Shown piece by piece: positions 16,935 to 25,366 of a stretch of DNA of 64,000 nt. The notes beneath the pieces were generated by a model. It had not been told where the DNA came from, made no database searches, and saw only the letters and a list, made by a program, of their open reading frames with translations. Each line of letters opens with the position of its first letter. Position 1 is the stretch's first letter. The DNA comes from Saprospiraceae bacterium (GTDB taxonomy: Bacteria > Bacteroidota > Bacteroidia > Chitinophagales > Saprospiraceae): NCBI GenBank assembly GCA_016715965.1, contig JADJXG010000001.1, forward strand, positions 1,555,501-1,619,500. The letters are read 5' to 3'. The translations under genes and the position numbers were made by a program.

Positions 16935-18785
16935 TTGGTGATTGGAGAAGATAAAAAATGGAGGATTCTGGTAGCTCAATTTAGTATTCTGCTGGCATTT
17001 ATTGTATGCGGAGTTACATTGGCAAAATTACAGCTACTCGACCCCTATTATTCCAACAAGGCAAATGCCACCACCCTCACTCAGAAAACCATCTATCCGG
17101 CAAGAGGATTATTTTATGACCGATATGGAAAATTATTGGTGATCAATTATCCTGCTTATGATATTATGGTAACCCATAGGGATGTTCCTCCAAATTTTGA
17201 TACTACCTCGTTCTGCCAATTGCTGGGTATTTCTACGGAAGATTTCATTCAGGGACTAGATAAAGATTGGAAGTCCGGTAAGTATAGCAAATCAGTTCCA
17301 TTTGTATTCCTCAAAAATGTGGAAAGTCGTGTTTATCAAAAATTTCAGGAGAATCTTTATCGCTTCCCCGGATTTACGGGTGTATTAAGGGCTATTAGAG
17401 AATATACAGAACCCAATGGGGCCCATTATTTGGGTTACATGGGTGAAGTAAGCAGACAGATACTAAATGAAGAGGGGACAGATTACAGACCGGGAGATTA
17501 TCTGGGGGTGACTGGTTTGGAAAAACAGTATGAAGCATTTTTAAAAGGCACAAAGGGTGTCAATTTTGTGATCCGGGATAAATTAGGAAGAGAAGTGGGT
17601 TCTTTTGAAAATGGTCGGTTGGACAGGAAGGCCGTTTCCGGAAGCGATCTCATTTTAAGCATAGATCTTGAGTTGCAAAAATATGGCGAGAAACTGATGC
17701 AGGACAAATTGGGTAGTATTGTCGCGATAGAACCATCCACAGGAGAAATCCTTTGTCTCGTGTCTTCACCAAACTATGATCCTAATTTACTTAATTTTAA
17801 TAAATACCGGGGCAGGAATTACGCTTATTTATTATCAGACACTCTCAAACCCTTGTTTGACAGGTCCGCCTCTGCAGTTTATCCTCCAGGCTCCATCTTC
17901 AAACCCATTTTGGCTTTGGCGGCAATGCAGGAGAAAGTTTTAAATGAAAATAGCTATCATGCTTGTAGTGGTGCATATTACTATAAAACGGTGTCCTACG
18001 GTTGTCACCGGCATCCTGCACCAAGAAATCTAAGTATTGCATTGCAGCATTCCTGTAATTCTTATTTTATTCAGACTTTTAGAGATCTGATAGAAATTAA
18101 TGGATTTTCCAAACCCAATGAAGGACTGGATTTATTGGTGAAATATTTGGGATACTTTGGTTTGGGAAAACCCTTGTTGTCAGATGTGACCACTGAAAAC
18201 GGAGGCTTTATTCCAACATCTGATTTTTATTCCAGAATGTACAAAACAGACCGTTGGAGATCCACCTACATTATTTCTGTGGGAATTGGTCAGGGGGAGT
18301 TGCAATTGTCCACCATGCAGATGGCTAATCTCGCAGTTATCTTGGCCAATAGAGGATTTTATTTCACCCCTCACTTAATTAAAGGATTTAAAGATTCTGA
18401 TCATCAGATACCGATTGAATTCAGAACAGAGAAAAGGGTACCGATTGATCGAAAATATTTCAAGCCTGTAGTGGAGGGAATGGAGATGTGCGTGCGGGCT
18501 GGCACAGCCACTAAAGCGTTTGAAAAAAATCTTTCGATTTGTGGTAAGACAGGCACTTCCCAAAATCCACATGGTGATGACCATAGCGTATTCTTTGCAT
18601 TTTCTCCGAAAGATCATCCAAAAATTGCCATTGCTGTCTATGTGGAAAACGCAGGTTGGGGTGGCGAGGTGGCTGCACCTATTGCCTCTTTGATGATTGA
18701 AAAATACCTGACTGATAGCATCGCCAGGAAAGATCTTGAAGAAAAAATGATTAAAAAGGATTTAATTCACAAGAATAAAACATGA
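16935..18785 (+). CDS. mrdA: Penicillin-binding protein 2 (elongasome transpeptidase)
   Basis: A 616-residue class B PBP. It has one N-terminal membrane helix (residues 11-30), a PBP dimerisation (pedestal) domain from about residue 55 (YPARGLFYDRYGKLLV), and a transpeptidase domain. Active-site motifs are S-I-F-K (Ser320, in YPPGSIFKP), SCN (373-375) and KTG (538-540). It crosslinks lateral peptidoglycan under MreBCD control. Cys344, Cys357 and nearby His residues lie in the region that carries a zinc site in some PBP2s; whether they bind metal here is unknown. The start is TTG at 16935 or GTG at 16938, directly after the mreD stop. No rodA follows: the next gene is folA, overlapping by 4 bp (ATGA). 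Confidence 0.95.
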   Translation: MVIGEDKKWRILVAQFSILLAFIVCGVTLAKLQLLDPYYSNKANATTLTQKTIYPARGLFYDRYGKLLVINYPAYDIMVTHRDVPPNFDTTSFCQLLGISTEDFIQGLDKDWKSGKYSKSVPFVFLKNVESRVYQKFQENLYRFPGFTGVLRAIREYTEPNGAHYLGYMGEVSRQILNEEGTDYRPGDYLGVTGLEKQYEAFLKGTKGVNFVIRDKLGREVGSFENGRLDRKAVSGSDLILSIDLELQKYGEKLMQDKLGSIVAIEPSTGEILCLVSSPNYDPNLLNFNKYRGRNYAYLLSDTLKPLFDRSASAVYPPGSIFKPILALAAMQEKVLNENSYHACSGAYYYKTVSYGCHRHPAPRNLSIALQHSCNSYFIQTFRDLIEINGFSKPNEGLDLLVKYLGYFGLGKPLLSDVTTENGGFIPTSDFYSRMYKTDRWRSTYIISVGIGQGELQLSTMQMANLAVILANRGFYFTPHLIKGFKDSDHQIPIEFRTEKRVPIDRKYFKPVVEGMEMCVRAGTATKAFEKNLSICGKTGTSQNPHGDDHSVFFAFSPKDHPKIAIAVYVENAGWGGEVAAPIASLMIEKYLTDSIARKDLEEKMIKKDLIHKNKT

Positions 18786-19282
18786 TCATCTCAGCCATCG
18801 TAGCAATGAACAAAGATCGCATCATTGGTCTCAATGGTCAAATACCCTGGTATCTTCCGGCAGATTTAAAATATTTTAAAAAAATGACTTTGGGACAGCA
18901 CGTGCTGATGGGCAGAATTTGCTATGAAAGCATTGGCAAACCATTGCCGAAAAGAGCCAATATAATTATCAGCTCCAATCCATACTTTGTTGTTTCCGGA
19001 TGTTATACCTGTCATTCGATTGAAGAAGGAATTACTTTGGCATTGGAACAGGGAGCCACTGAATTGTTTATCATCGGAGGTGGAGTCATCTATCAGCATA
19101 CAGCCCATCTTTGGAACAGAATCTATCTGACGCTTGTAGATTATCAGGGAGAAGGAGATGTTTTTTTTCCGCAGATTGACTGGAAAGAATACAAATTGGT
19201 TTCTGAGCAAATGGGTGCAATAGATTCTAAAAATTCACTGGGCCATTCTTTTCAGCAGTTTGACCGAATTCGGTATGAATGA
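18782..19282 (+). CDS. folA: Dihydrofolate reductase
   Basis: A 166-residue DHFR that reduces dihydrofolate to tetrahydrofolate with NADPH in the cytoplasm. The N-terminus ISAIVAMNKDRIIGLNGQIPW contains the substrate-site segment, followed by LPADLKYFKKMTLG (the acidic residue at the usual catalytic position is Asp, in PADLK). HVLMGRICYESIG and the NADPH-binding IIGGGVIYQH are also present. The ATG overlaps the stop codon of PBP2 (ATGA), and the next gene's ATG overlaps the folA stop, so folA is embedded in the cell-shape operon. Placing folA in the slot where rodA often follows PBP2 is unusual. Confidence 0.96.
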   Translation: MIISAIVAMNKDRIIGLNGQIPWYLPADLKYFKKMTLGQHVLMGRICYESIGKPLPKRANIIISSNPYFVVSGCYTCHSIEEGITLALEQGATELFIIGGGVIYQHTAHLWNRIYLTLVDYQGEGDVFFPQIDWKEYKLVSEQMGAIDSKNSLGHSFQQFDRIRYE

Positions 19283-20549
19283 GGCATTGATCAGTTTTAT
19301 TTGGACGAGTAAGAAACTACTGGCTAAGTCATTGTTCTCGACCTCAGGAAAAAAATTGAGAATCATTCACCCCGGAACAAAAAACCACAATCAAGGTCCT
19401 GATTTCTTGTTTGCCAAAATAGAAGTGGACCATATTTTATGGGTTGGACAAATTGAGATTCATGTTAAAAGCTCTGATTGGTTTAAGCACAATCACCAGG
19501 GAGATGCAAATTATCAAAACTTGATTTTACACGTTGTCTGGGAAAACGATCTATTGCAGGAAGACGCAATGGAAAAGTTTCCAGTATTAGAACTGAAATC
19601 TGTAATTTCTGCACAGGATTTTGAAATTTACAATAATTTGATGAAAGAGCCCCATCCGATTCCCTGTATCAATCTCATTCATCAAGTTTCTTCCCTGGTT
19701 TTGACAGATCAGATTGAGAGAGCCTCCGTTGAAAGACTACAAATAAAATCCAATCAGATAGACGAGGAATTGAGTGAAAATAAATTTGACTGGGACTCCT
19801 TGTTTTATCAGAAAATGTGTTACTATATGGTAAGTCCGGTAAATGTAGATGCCATGAATCAACTCACAAAGCGGGTCAACTTCAGGCATGTTCTGAAACT
19901 TTCAAGTGATGCATTGGCTCTTGAAGCATTGATGTTCGCCGTATCTGGATTACTACCTTCACACAGTGACCATGAATGGATTCAACAATTGATATCAAAA
20001 GGGCAGTTTTTCATTGACAAATTTAATCTATCAGCCATGCAAGCCCATAATTGGTATTTTCTAAGAATGAGACCAGCTCATTTTCCAACAATTCGCATCG
20101 CCCAGATTGCTTCTTTCTTTCATCAAACGCCCAGACCATTCGAAGAATGGGTGGACTGTTCTTCGGTTAAAGAAGCCAAAAAACAATTAAGGGTAAAAGC
20201 ATCAGATTATTGGGACAGCCATTATCAGTTCTCAGATAGGACACACCCTGCAAGCAAAAAATGGATTGGGACCTCGACGGCAGATTTGATTCTGATCAAT
20301 GTGATTTGTCCTATGTTGTTTAAATATGGTCAATATTACAGCAAACCAAAGTTGATTGAGAAATCTTTGAACTGGTTGGAACAATTGAAGCCGGAAAATA
20401 ATAAGCCCATAAGAGTCTGGTCACAAACAGGATTTAAGACTACAAACGCCAGACAGAGTCAGGGTGTTTTACATCAACTCAATGGGTATTGTAATCAGAA
20501 AAAATGTCTGGAGTGCAAAATTGGATTTAAATTGATGGAAGGATTTTAA
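19275..20549 (+). CDS. DUF2851 family protein
   Basis: With the ATG at 19275 the protein has 424 residues; a TTG at 19260 would add five. The N-terminal motif pattern PGTKNHNQGPDFLFAKIEVD ... GQIEIHVKSSDWFKHNH ... LILHVVWEND is characteristic of DUF2851, a Bacteroidota family of unknown function. Its conserved E-x-H, S-D-W-x-x-H and H-V-V residues look like a nuclease or metal site (inferred only). The end CNQKKCLECKIGFKLM carries a pair of Cys. It overlaps folA by 8 bp and is the last gene of the mre cluster. Confidence 0.9.
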   Translation: MNEALISFIWTSKKLLAKSLFSTSGKKLRIIHPGTKNHNQGPDFLFAKIEVDHILWVGQIEIHVKSSDWFKHNHQGDANYQNLILHVVWENDLLQEDAMEKFPVLELKSVISAQDFEIYNNLMKEPHPIPCINLIHQVSSLVLTDQIERASVERLQIKSNQIDEELSENKFDWDSLFYQKMCYYMVSPVNVDAMNQLTKRVNFRHVLKLSSDALALEALMFAVSGLLPSHSDHEWIQQLISKGQFFIDKFNLSAMQAHNWYFLRMRPAHFPTIRIAQIASFFHQTPRPFEEWVDCSSVKEAKKQLRVKASDYWDSHYQFSDRTHPASKKWIGTSTADLILINVICPMLFKYGQYYSKPKLIEKSLNWLEQLKPENNKPIRVWSQTGFKTTNARQSQGVLHQLNGYCNQKKCLECKIGFKLMEGF

Positions 20550-20578
20550 TTATCATATATAAAAATAATTAATATTAT

Positions 20579-20586
20579 TATCTTTG
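20579..20586 (+). promoter_or_regulatory. Candidate -7 box TATCTTTG
   Basis: TATCTTTG matches TAnnTTTG, 20 bp upstream of the ATG at 20607, in an extremely AT-rich 57-bp gap. It could drive the barrel-lpxK-Wzi-like unit. Confidence 0.5.
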
Positions 20587-20606
20587 TATTTCTAAAAATC
20601 AGATTT

Positions 20607-21281
20607 ATGAAGAAAATAATAGGAATAATTTTGGTCGTATGGTCGATCGGCATTCAGTTAATTGCACAAAAGTCTCCCTTATGGATAGGATTGGTGCTTG
20701 GCCCGCAAAGTACTTGGATTTTTAATCAAGACGATTTTGATCGCGGAGGGGAGTTGGATTTTACCAGCAGTTTTGGTTTTTCATCTGGTGTAGAGTTGGG
20801 TTATCAGATAAAAGGAAAATCTTCACTTCTCAGCGGTGTGATTTATTCAACTCAGGGACAAAATTATATCACAAAGAATAATCCAAACGCCGATTTCAAA
20901 ACCAATCTAAGCTATTTGAAAATTCCGCTGCTTTATCAATGGAATTCTTCCGGTAGTAGCAGATGGAAATTTTTATTGCAAACAGGATTTCAACTCTCTC
21001 TCTTGTTAAGTGCAGAAAGCAGCCGATTGGATAAATTTGGTATTTATAGTCCGGTTACCAATGACGTGAAAAAAGATTACTCTTCTTCTGTCATTGATTT
21101 TGTTTTTGGCATTGGATTGCAATATCAATGGAATAAGATTTCCATCGCTGCATTAATAAGACCGGATTATTCATTAAACGACATTGAAAAAACAGGAATA
21201 AAACCCTCGAGTAGACCACAATCGCAAAATTTTACCGTTGGCCTTCCTCAATTGGTATTTAGATACTACTTTGCACCATAA
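20607..21281 (+). CDS. Outer-membrane beta-barrel protein (porin-like)
   Basis: The 224-residue protein has a signal peptide (MKKIIGIILVVWSIGIQLIAQ). The mature chain shows barrel strands: LWIGLVLGPQSTWIF, GFSSGVELGYQIKG, SSLLSGVIYSTQGQNY, KIPLLYQWNS, FLLQTGFQLSLLL and DFVFGIGLQYQWNKI. It ends in a C-terminal FRYYF aromatic strand. This is the PorT-like 'outer membrane beta-barrel' type, probably eight strands. It lies 12 bp upstream of lpxK, so the two are likely co-transcribed. No specific function can be read from the sequence. Confidence 0.75.
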   Translation: MKKIIGIILVVWSIGIQLIAQKSPLWIGLVLGPQSTWIFNQDDFDRGGELDFTSSFGFSSGVELGYQIKGKSSLLSGVIYSTQGQNYITKNNPNADFKTNLSYLKIPLLYQWNSSGSSRWKFLLQTGFQLSLLLSAESSRLDKFGIYSPVTNDVKKDYSSSVIDFVFGIGLQYQWNKISIAALIRPDYSLNDIEKTGIKPSSRPQSQNFTVGLPQLVFRYYFAP

Positions 21282-21293
21282 GGATTCATTATT

Positions 21294-22349
21294 TTGAATA
21301 CACTGTTTAGAATATTATTAGCGCCTCTTTCTTTGATCTATGGAATTGTGGTAGGCATCTATCAAGGCTTGTACCTTTCAGGTGTTCTGAGGTCAGTCCG
21401 CTTCAACCTACCGGTAATATCCATTGGTAATTTGACCGTAGGTGGAACCGGCAAGTCCCCTCACGCAGAATATCTGATCCGATTACTTTCTGATTATTTT
21501 CCCGTAGCTTTGATCAGTAGAGGATATTTGAGGAAAACACGAGGTCACCGGGAGCTGACATTGAACTCTTCTGTTGAAGAAGTGGGTGATGAGCCCCTTC
21601 AAATCAAGTTAAAGTTTCCTGAACTTCCGGTAGCAGTCAATGAAAATCGTGCTTTTGGAATTCCGCTGCTGCTCAAGAACCATCCAGAAGTACAAACCAT
21701 CATCATGGATGATGGTTTTCAACATTTGCAGGTAAGGCCGGGATTAAATATTCTATTGACTGAGTTCAATCATTTGTATTCAAAAGATTTTCTATTGCCG
21801 GCAGGTAGATTGAGGGAATGGCGGTATGGCGCATCGAGAGCGGATGCAATTGTGGTCACGAAATGCCCGGAGAAAATGGATCAAAAGCTGAAAGACGAAA
21901 TCGCTGAAGAGCTCAAACTATCGCCTCAACAAAAATTATTTTTTAGTAGGATTAAATATGGACAACCTTATAATATATTCAAACAGGATGAAGAGTTTGT
22001 CCTTAACCATGGAATAGAAGTCATTTTGATATCAGCCATCGCCCAGAGCGAACATCTGATCAATTATTTAAATGCTTCTGCTGCAACTGTAAGGGAATTT
22101 AAATATGAAGATCATCATTTTTTTACAGAAGCTGAGCTCATGCAGGCCATTCAAGAGTACAAAAAGATTTCACATTATAACAAGATATTATTGACGACCG
22201 AGAAGGATGCCGTAAGGATCAGAAAATTCAATTCTTTGCTTTTGGAAAATGATGTTAGAATATTTGCCATCCCCATTGAGATTGAATTTTTTGAGAAAGA
22301 GCATTTTGATACTTTTATCAAAGATTATCTTTTAAATTTTAAAGCCTGA
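21294..22349 (+). CDS. lpxK: Tetraacyldisaccharide 4'-kinase
   Basis: The 351-residue LpxK phosphorylates the 4' position of the lipid A precursor at the inner membrane. The N-terminus has a membrane-associated helix (LAPLSLIYGIVVGIYQGLYL). The P-loop is GNLTVGGTGKSPHAEYL, followed by the DDGFQHLQV motif (MDDGFQH holds the family's conserved catalytic acidic residues) and LPAGRLREW. The start codon is TTG at 21294, 12 bp after the barrel gene; no ATG is better placed. The next gene starts at the base following the lpxK stop codon. The organism therefore makes lipid A. Confidence 0.95.
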   Translation: MNTLFRILLAPLSLIYGIVVGIYQGLYLSGVLRSVRFNLPVISIGNLTVGGTGKSPHAEYLIRLLSDYFPVALISRGYLRKTRGHRELTLNSSVEEVGDEPLQIKLKFPELPVAVNENRAFGIPLLLKNHPEVQTIIMDDGFQHLQVRPGLNILLTEFNHLYSKDFLLPAGRLREWRYGASRADAIVVTKCPEKMDQKLKDEIAEELKLSPQQKLFFSRIKYGQPYNIFKQDEEFVLNHGIEVILISAIAQSEHLINYLNASAATVREFKYEDHHFFTEAELMQAIQEYKKISHYNKILLTTEKDAVRIRKFNSLLLENDVRIFAIPIEIEFFEKEHFDTFIKDYLLNFKA

Positions 22350-24035
22350 GTGAAATTATTAAAATTTCTTTTATTTCTTTTGAGCGCAGAGTATTTGCAT
22401 TCGCAGGCTGTTTTTCATTTGAAATTAAGCGAAGAGCAAAATGAGTTGGACCGAAGAGAAATTTTGGGTCATAGATTGTTTAGCATTCATCGCGATCTGC
22501 CGGATCAGGGTTTGAATAAACTGGCCCTGGACCTGAGAAAGTTTGATGATTCAACCTCAAGCGAAGTTATACCTACAATTGATATTCTGGGAGAATATCC
22601 GGAATATATTTATTACCAAGACAATCATTTTTTAAATGGTTTTGGAGGAAATTCAAGAAAGAGTTTATTGTCCTCCCTATTCAGAGACAAACATTTTCTG
22701 TCTTCATTTGGCAAGGATGGTTACATCACATTGGATCCGTTGTTGGAAGTAAAAATGGGATTGGGAAATAATTCGATCAGCAGAATTCCATTTATCAATC
22801 GACGTGGAATTCGTATGACAGCAGGGATCGGACGAAAACTTCATATTTATACCCAACTGGTGGAAACACAAATTGGAACCTTAAATCATCTGGAAGAATA
22901 TGTAAATCTCAATGGAAATTTCCCGGGTGCTTCCTTCCTTAAAGATTACAGCCCTTCATTCATTAAAAATGCAAAGGCATACGATTTTCTGGTGGCTCAG
23001 GGCGCAATCCGATACGAGTTCAATGATTTTCTTTCTTTTACTTTTGGTCAAGGAAAGCATTCCTTCGGCGAAGGGTTGAGAAGTCTGTTTTTATCTGATT
23101 TTGCCGCCCCGCGGTTTTATCTGCAGATGAATGCCAATATGGGTCCCGTCAATTACCAAAGTCTGTTTTATGAATTGGTGGGTGAATCAAGGTACCAAAA
23201 TGGCGTCGATCGATTGCTGAGAAAAAAATACATGGTTTCCCATTATCTGAGTTTAAATCTCACTGATCGTTGGAGCCTTGGGTTTTTTGAATCTGTTGTG
23301 TTCAACAGGTCCAACGAATTTGAATTGCAATATCTGAATCCGGTTATTTTCTACCGCTCCATAGAACAAGCCATTGGAAGTCCGGATAACGCACTGCTTG
23401 GAATGAAAAGCTCTGCACTGGTTTCCGGAAATTTGAAAGCCTATGGTCAGCTTCTTTTGGATGAATTCATTTTTGGAAAATTATTCTCTTCTCCCCGTGG
23501 TTGGTGGGGAAATAAATATGCAGTTCAGCTGGGTTTAAAATGGGTGGATGTGATGGGATTTAAGCACCTCAACCTTAGAGCGGAATACAACATGGTCCGA
23601 CCTTTCACCTATTCCTATTCTGATAGCCTGTCCAATTATTCACAGCTTCATCAATCACTGGCTCATCCTTTGGGTTCCAACTTTAGAGAGGTCCTGGTCC
23701 ATTTTATATACCAACCTTCAAAGCATTGGAGTTTTGAATGGATCAACCTCTATTATCACAAGGGTTTGGACAATGATCAGGATAATTTTGGTGGAAATAT
23801 ACTTAGGCCCAATCTGATCAGATATTCCGATTACGGTAATCATACAGCGCAAGGAGTCAGGGAAAAAGTATTCTATTCCACAATGATGGTTTCACGCAGA
23901 ATACATCATCGCTGCTGGATTGATCTTGACCTGACCGGCAGAAAAAGCAATCTATCATCCTCCGGATTTGACTTTTGGTGTCAACTGGGACTTAGATGGA
24001 ATTTAGAAAGGGAAAGCAGAAATTGGATTTTTTAG
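22350..24035 (+). CDS. Outer-membrane barrel protein, Wzi/RemB-like
   Basis: A 561-residue predicted outer-membrane protein with a short signal peptide (MKLLKFLLFLLSAEYLHSQ). Repeated amphipathic strands include LEVKMGLGNNSISRIPF, RRGIRMTAGIGRKLHIY, FLSFTFGQGKHSFGEGLR and YNMVRPFTYSY. The FG-x-G-x-x-x-F-G-x-G-x-R block and overall length resemble the capsule-assembly Wzi family and the related RemB-type surface proteins of gliding Bacteroidota. This is a pattern judgement, not a firm match. It starts at GTG directly after the lpxK stop. A role in surface polysaccharide attachment would suit the lpxK neighbourhood. Confidence 0.55.
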   Translation: MKLLKFLLFLLSAEYLHSQAVFHLKLSEEQNELDRREILGHRLFSIHRDLPDQGLNKLALDLRKFDDSTSSEVIPTIDILGEYPEYIYYQDNHFLNGFGGNSRKSLLSSLFRDKHFLSSFGKDGYITLDPLLEVKMGLGNNSISRIPFINRRGIRMTAGIGRKLHIYTQLVETQIGTLNHLEEYVNLNGNFPGASFLKDYSPSFIKNAKAYDFLVAQGAIRYEFNDFLSFTFGQGKHSFGEGLRSLFLSDFAAPRFYLQMNANMGPVNYQSLFYELVGESRYQNGVDRLLRKKYMVSHYLSLNLTDRWSLGFFESVVFNRSNEFELQYLNPVIFYRSIEQAIGSPDNALLGMKSSALVSGNLKAYGQLLLDEFIFGKLFSSPRGWWGNKYAVQLGLKWVDVMGFKHLNLRAEYNMVRPFTYSYSDSLSNYSQLHQSLAHPLGSNFREVLVHFIYQPSKHWSFEWINLYYHKGLDNDQDNFGGNILRPNLIRYSDYGNHTAQGVREKVFYSTMMVSRRIHHRCWIDLDLTGRKSNLSSSGFDFWCQLGLRWNLERESRNWIF

Positions 24036-24038
24036 AAC

Positions 24039-25358
24039 TTATACGCGTACAATGTTTGCACCAATGGCATTGAGTCTTTCGTCAATGCGTTCATATCCCC
24101 GATCTATTTGGTGCACGGAATGGATGGTACTTTTTCCATGGGCTGATAATGCAGCGATGAGAAGTGCGACACCTGCTCTGATATCCGGTGAAGTCATTTC
24201 AATGCCCTTTAGTGGAAATTTTCGATTTAAGCCATTGACTGCAGCGCGATGCGGGTCACACAATATTATTTGCGCTCCCATATCAATCAGCTTATCCACA
24301 AAAAACAATCTTGATTCAAACATTTTTTGATGGATTAAAACATTGCCCTTTGCCTGGATCGCCATGACAAGCAAAACGCTCATCAGATCGGGAGTAAATC
24401 CGGGCCAGGGTGAGTCGTAGATGGTCATGATGGACCCATCCATAAAACTTTGAATTTCATATTCATCCTGAGCAGAAATCAATATGTCATCATTTTCCAT
24501 TTGCAGATGTACACCCATCCTTTCAAATATAAAAGGTATAATACCAAGCTCATTTACAGCTGCATTTTTTATGGTAATATTTGATTGTGTCATGGCTGCC
24601 AGACTAATAAAGCTTCCAATTTCAATCATATCTGGCAACAATTGATGTTGGGTTCCGCCCAATTTTTCTACCCCTGTGATTGTGATCAAATTGGATTTTA
24701 CGCCTTCTATTTTGGCTCCCATTCTGATGAGCATTTTGCACAACTGCTGGATATATGGTTCACAGGCTGCATTGTAAATAGTTGTAGTACCAGATGCCAG
24801 TACCGAAGCCATAATAACATTGGCAGTACCTGTTACAGAAATCTCATCCATTAAAATATCACAACCCTTCAGATTGTCTGCTTTTATGTGATATTGATTG
24901 CTGTTTTCATCGTAGTTAAACTCTGCGCCCAATTTTTGCAAACCAAGAAAATGGGTGTCCAGCCGCCTTCTTCCAATTTTATCACCACCCGGTTTTGGCA
25001 ATACGGCTCTTTTAAATCTCGCCAGCAGTGGGGCAAGAAGCATGACAGATCCCCTGATTTTTTTGGCTTTGTTTTGAAACTCATCGGTTCCGAAATATTC
25101 CAAATCCACCTCATCGGCTTTGAATGAATAAGAATTGGGCCCCAATTTTACCACCTTTACACCAAGACCGGCAATCAGATCGATGAGATGGCGGATGTCC
25201 AAGATATCCGGGACGTTGCTGAGGACGATTTCTTCAGAGCTCAACAAGGTTGCGCACAATATTTGTAGGGCCTCATTCTTAGCACCCTGTGGGTAAAGCT
25301 TTCCGTGTAAGGGTCTGCCACCTTCGACGATAAAACTATCTCCGGTATTCATATTCAA
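24039..25358 (-). CDS. murA: UDP-N-acetylglucosamine 1-carboxyvinyltransferase
   Basis: The 439-residue MurA performs the first committed step of peptidoglycan synthesis: it transfers enolpyruvyl from PEP to UDP-GlcNAc. The start motif GKLYPQGAKNEALQIL has the conserved K-N. The loop that normally holds the catalytic Cys (PGGC, Cys115 in E. coli) reads PKPGGDKIGRRRLDTHF, with Asp126 in its place. Cys-to-Asp MurA enzymes remain active and are insensitive to fosfomycin (known for M. tuberculosis). The end motif RGYERIDERLNAIGANI is typical. It lies 8 bp downstream of parC on the same strand, so the two form an operon. Confidence 0.96.
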   Translation of the reverse strand: MNMNTGDSFIVEGGRPLHGKLYPQGAKNEALQILCATLLSSEEIVLSNVPDILDIRHLIDLIAGLGVKVVKLGPNSYSFKADEVDLEYFGTDEFQNKAKKIRGSVMLLAPLLARFKRAVLPKPGGDKIGRRRLDTHFLGLQKLGAEFNYDENSNQYHIKADNLKGCDILMDEISVTGTANVIMASVLASGTTTIYNAACEPYIQQLCKMLIRMGAKIEGVKSNLITITGVEKLGGTQHQLLPDMIEIGSFISLAAMTQSNITIKNAAVNELGIIPFIFERMGVHLQMENDDILISAQDEYEIQSFMDGSIMTIYDSPWPGFTPDLMSVLLVMAIQAKGNVLIHQKMFESRLFFVDKLIDMGAQIILCDPHRAAVNGLNRKFPLKGIEMTSPDIRAGVALLIAALSAHGKSTIHSVHQIDRGYERIDERLNAIGANIVRV

Positions 25359-25366
25359 AAATTTAA

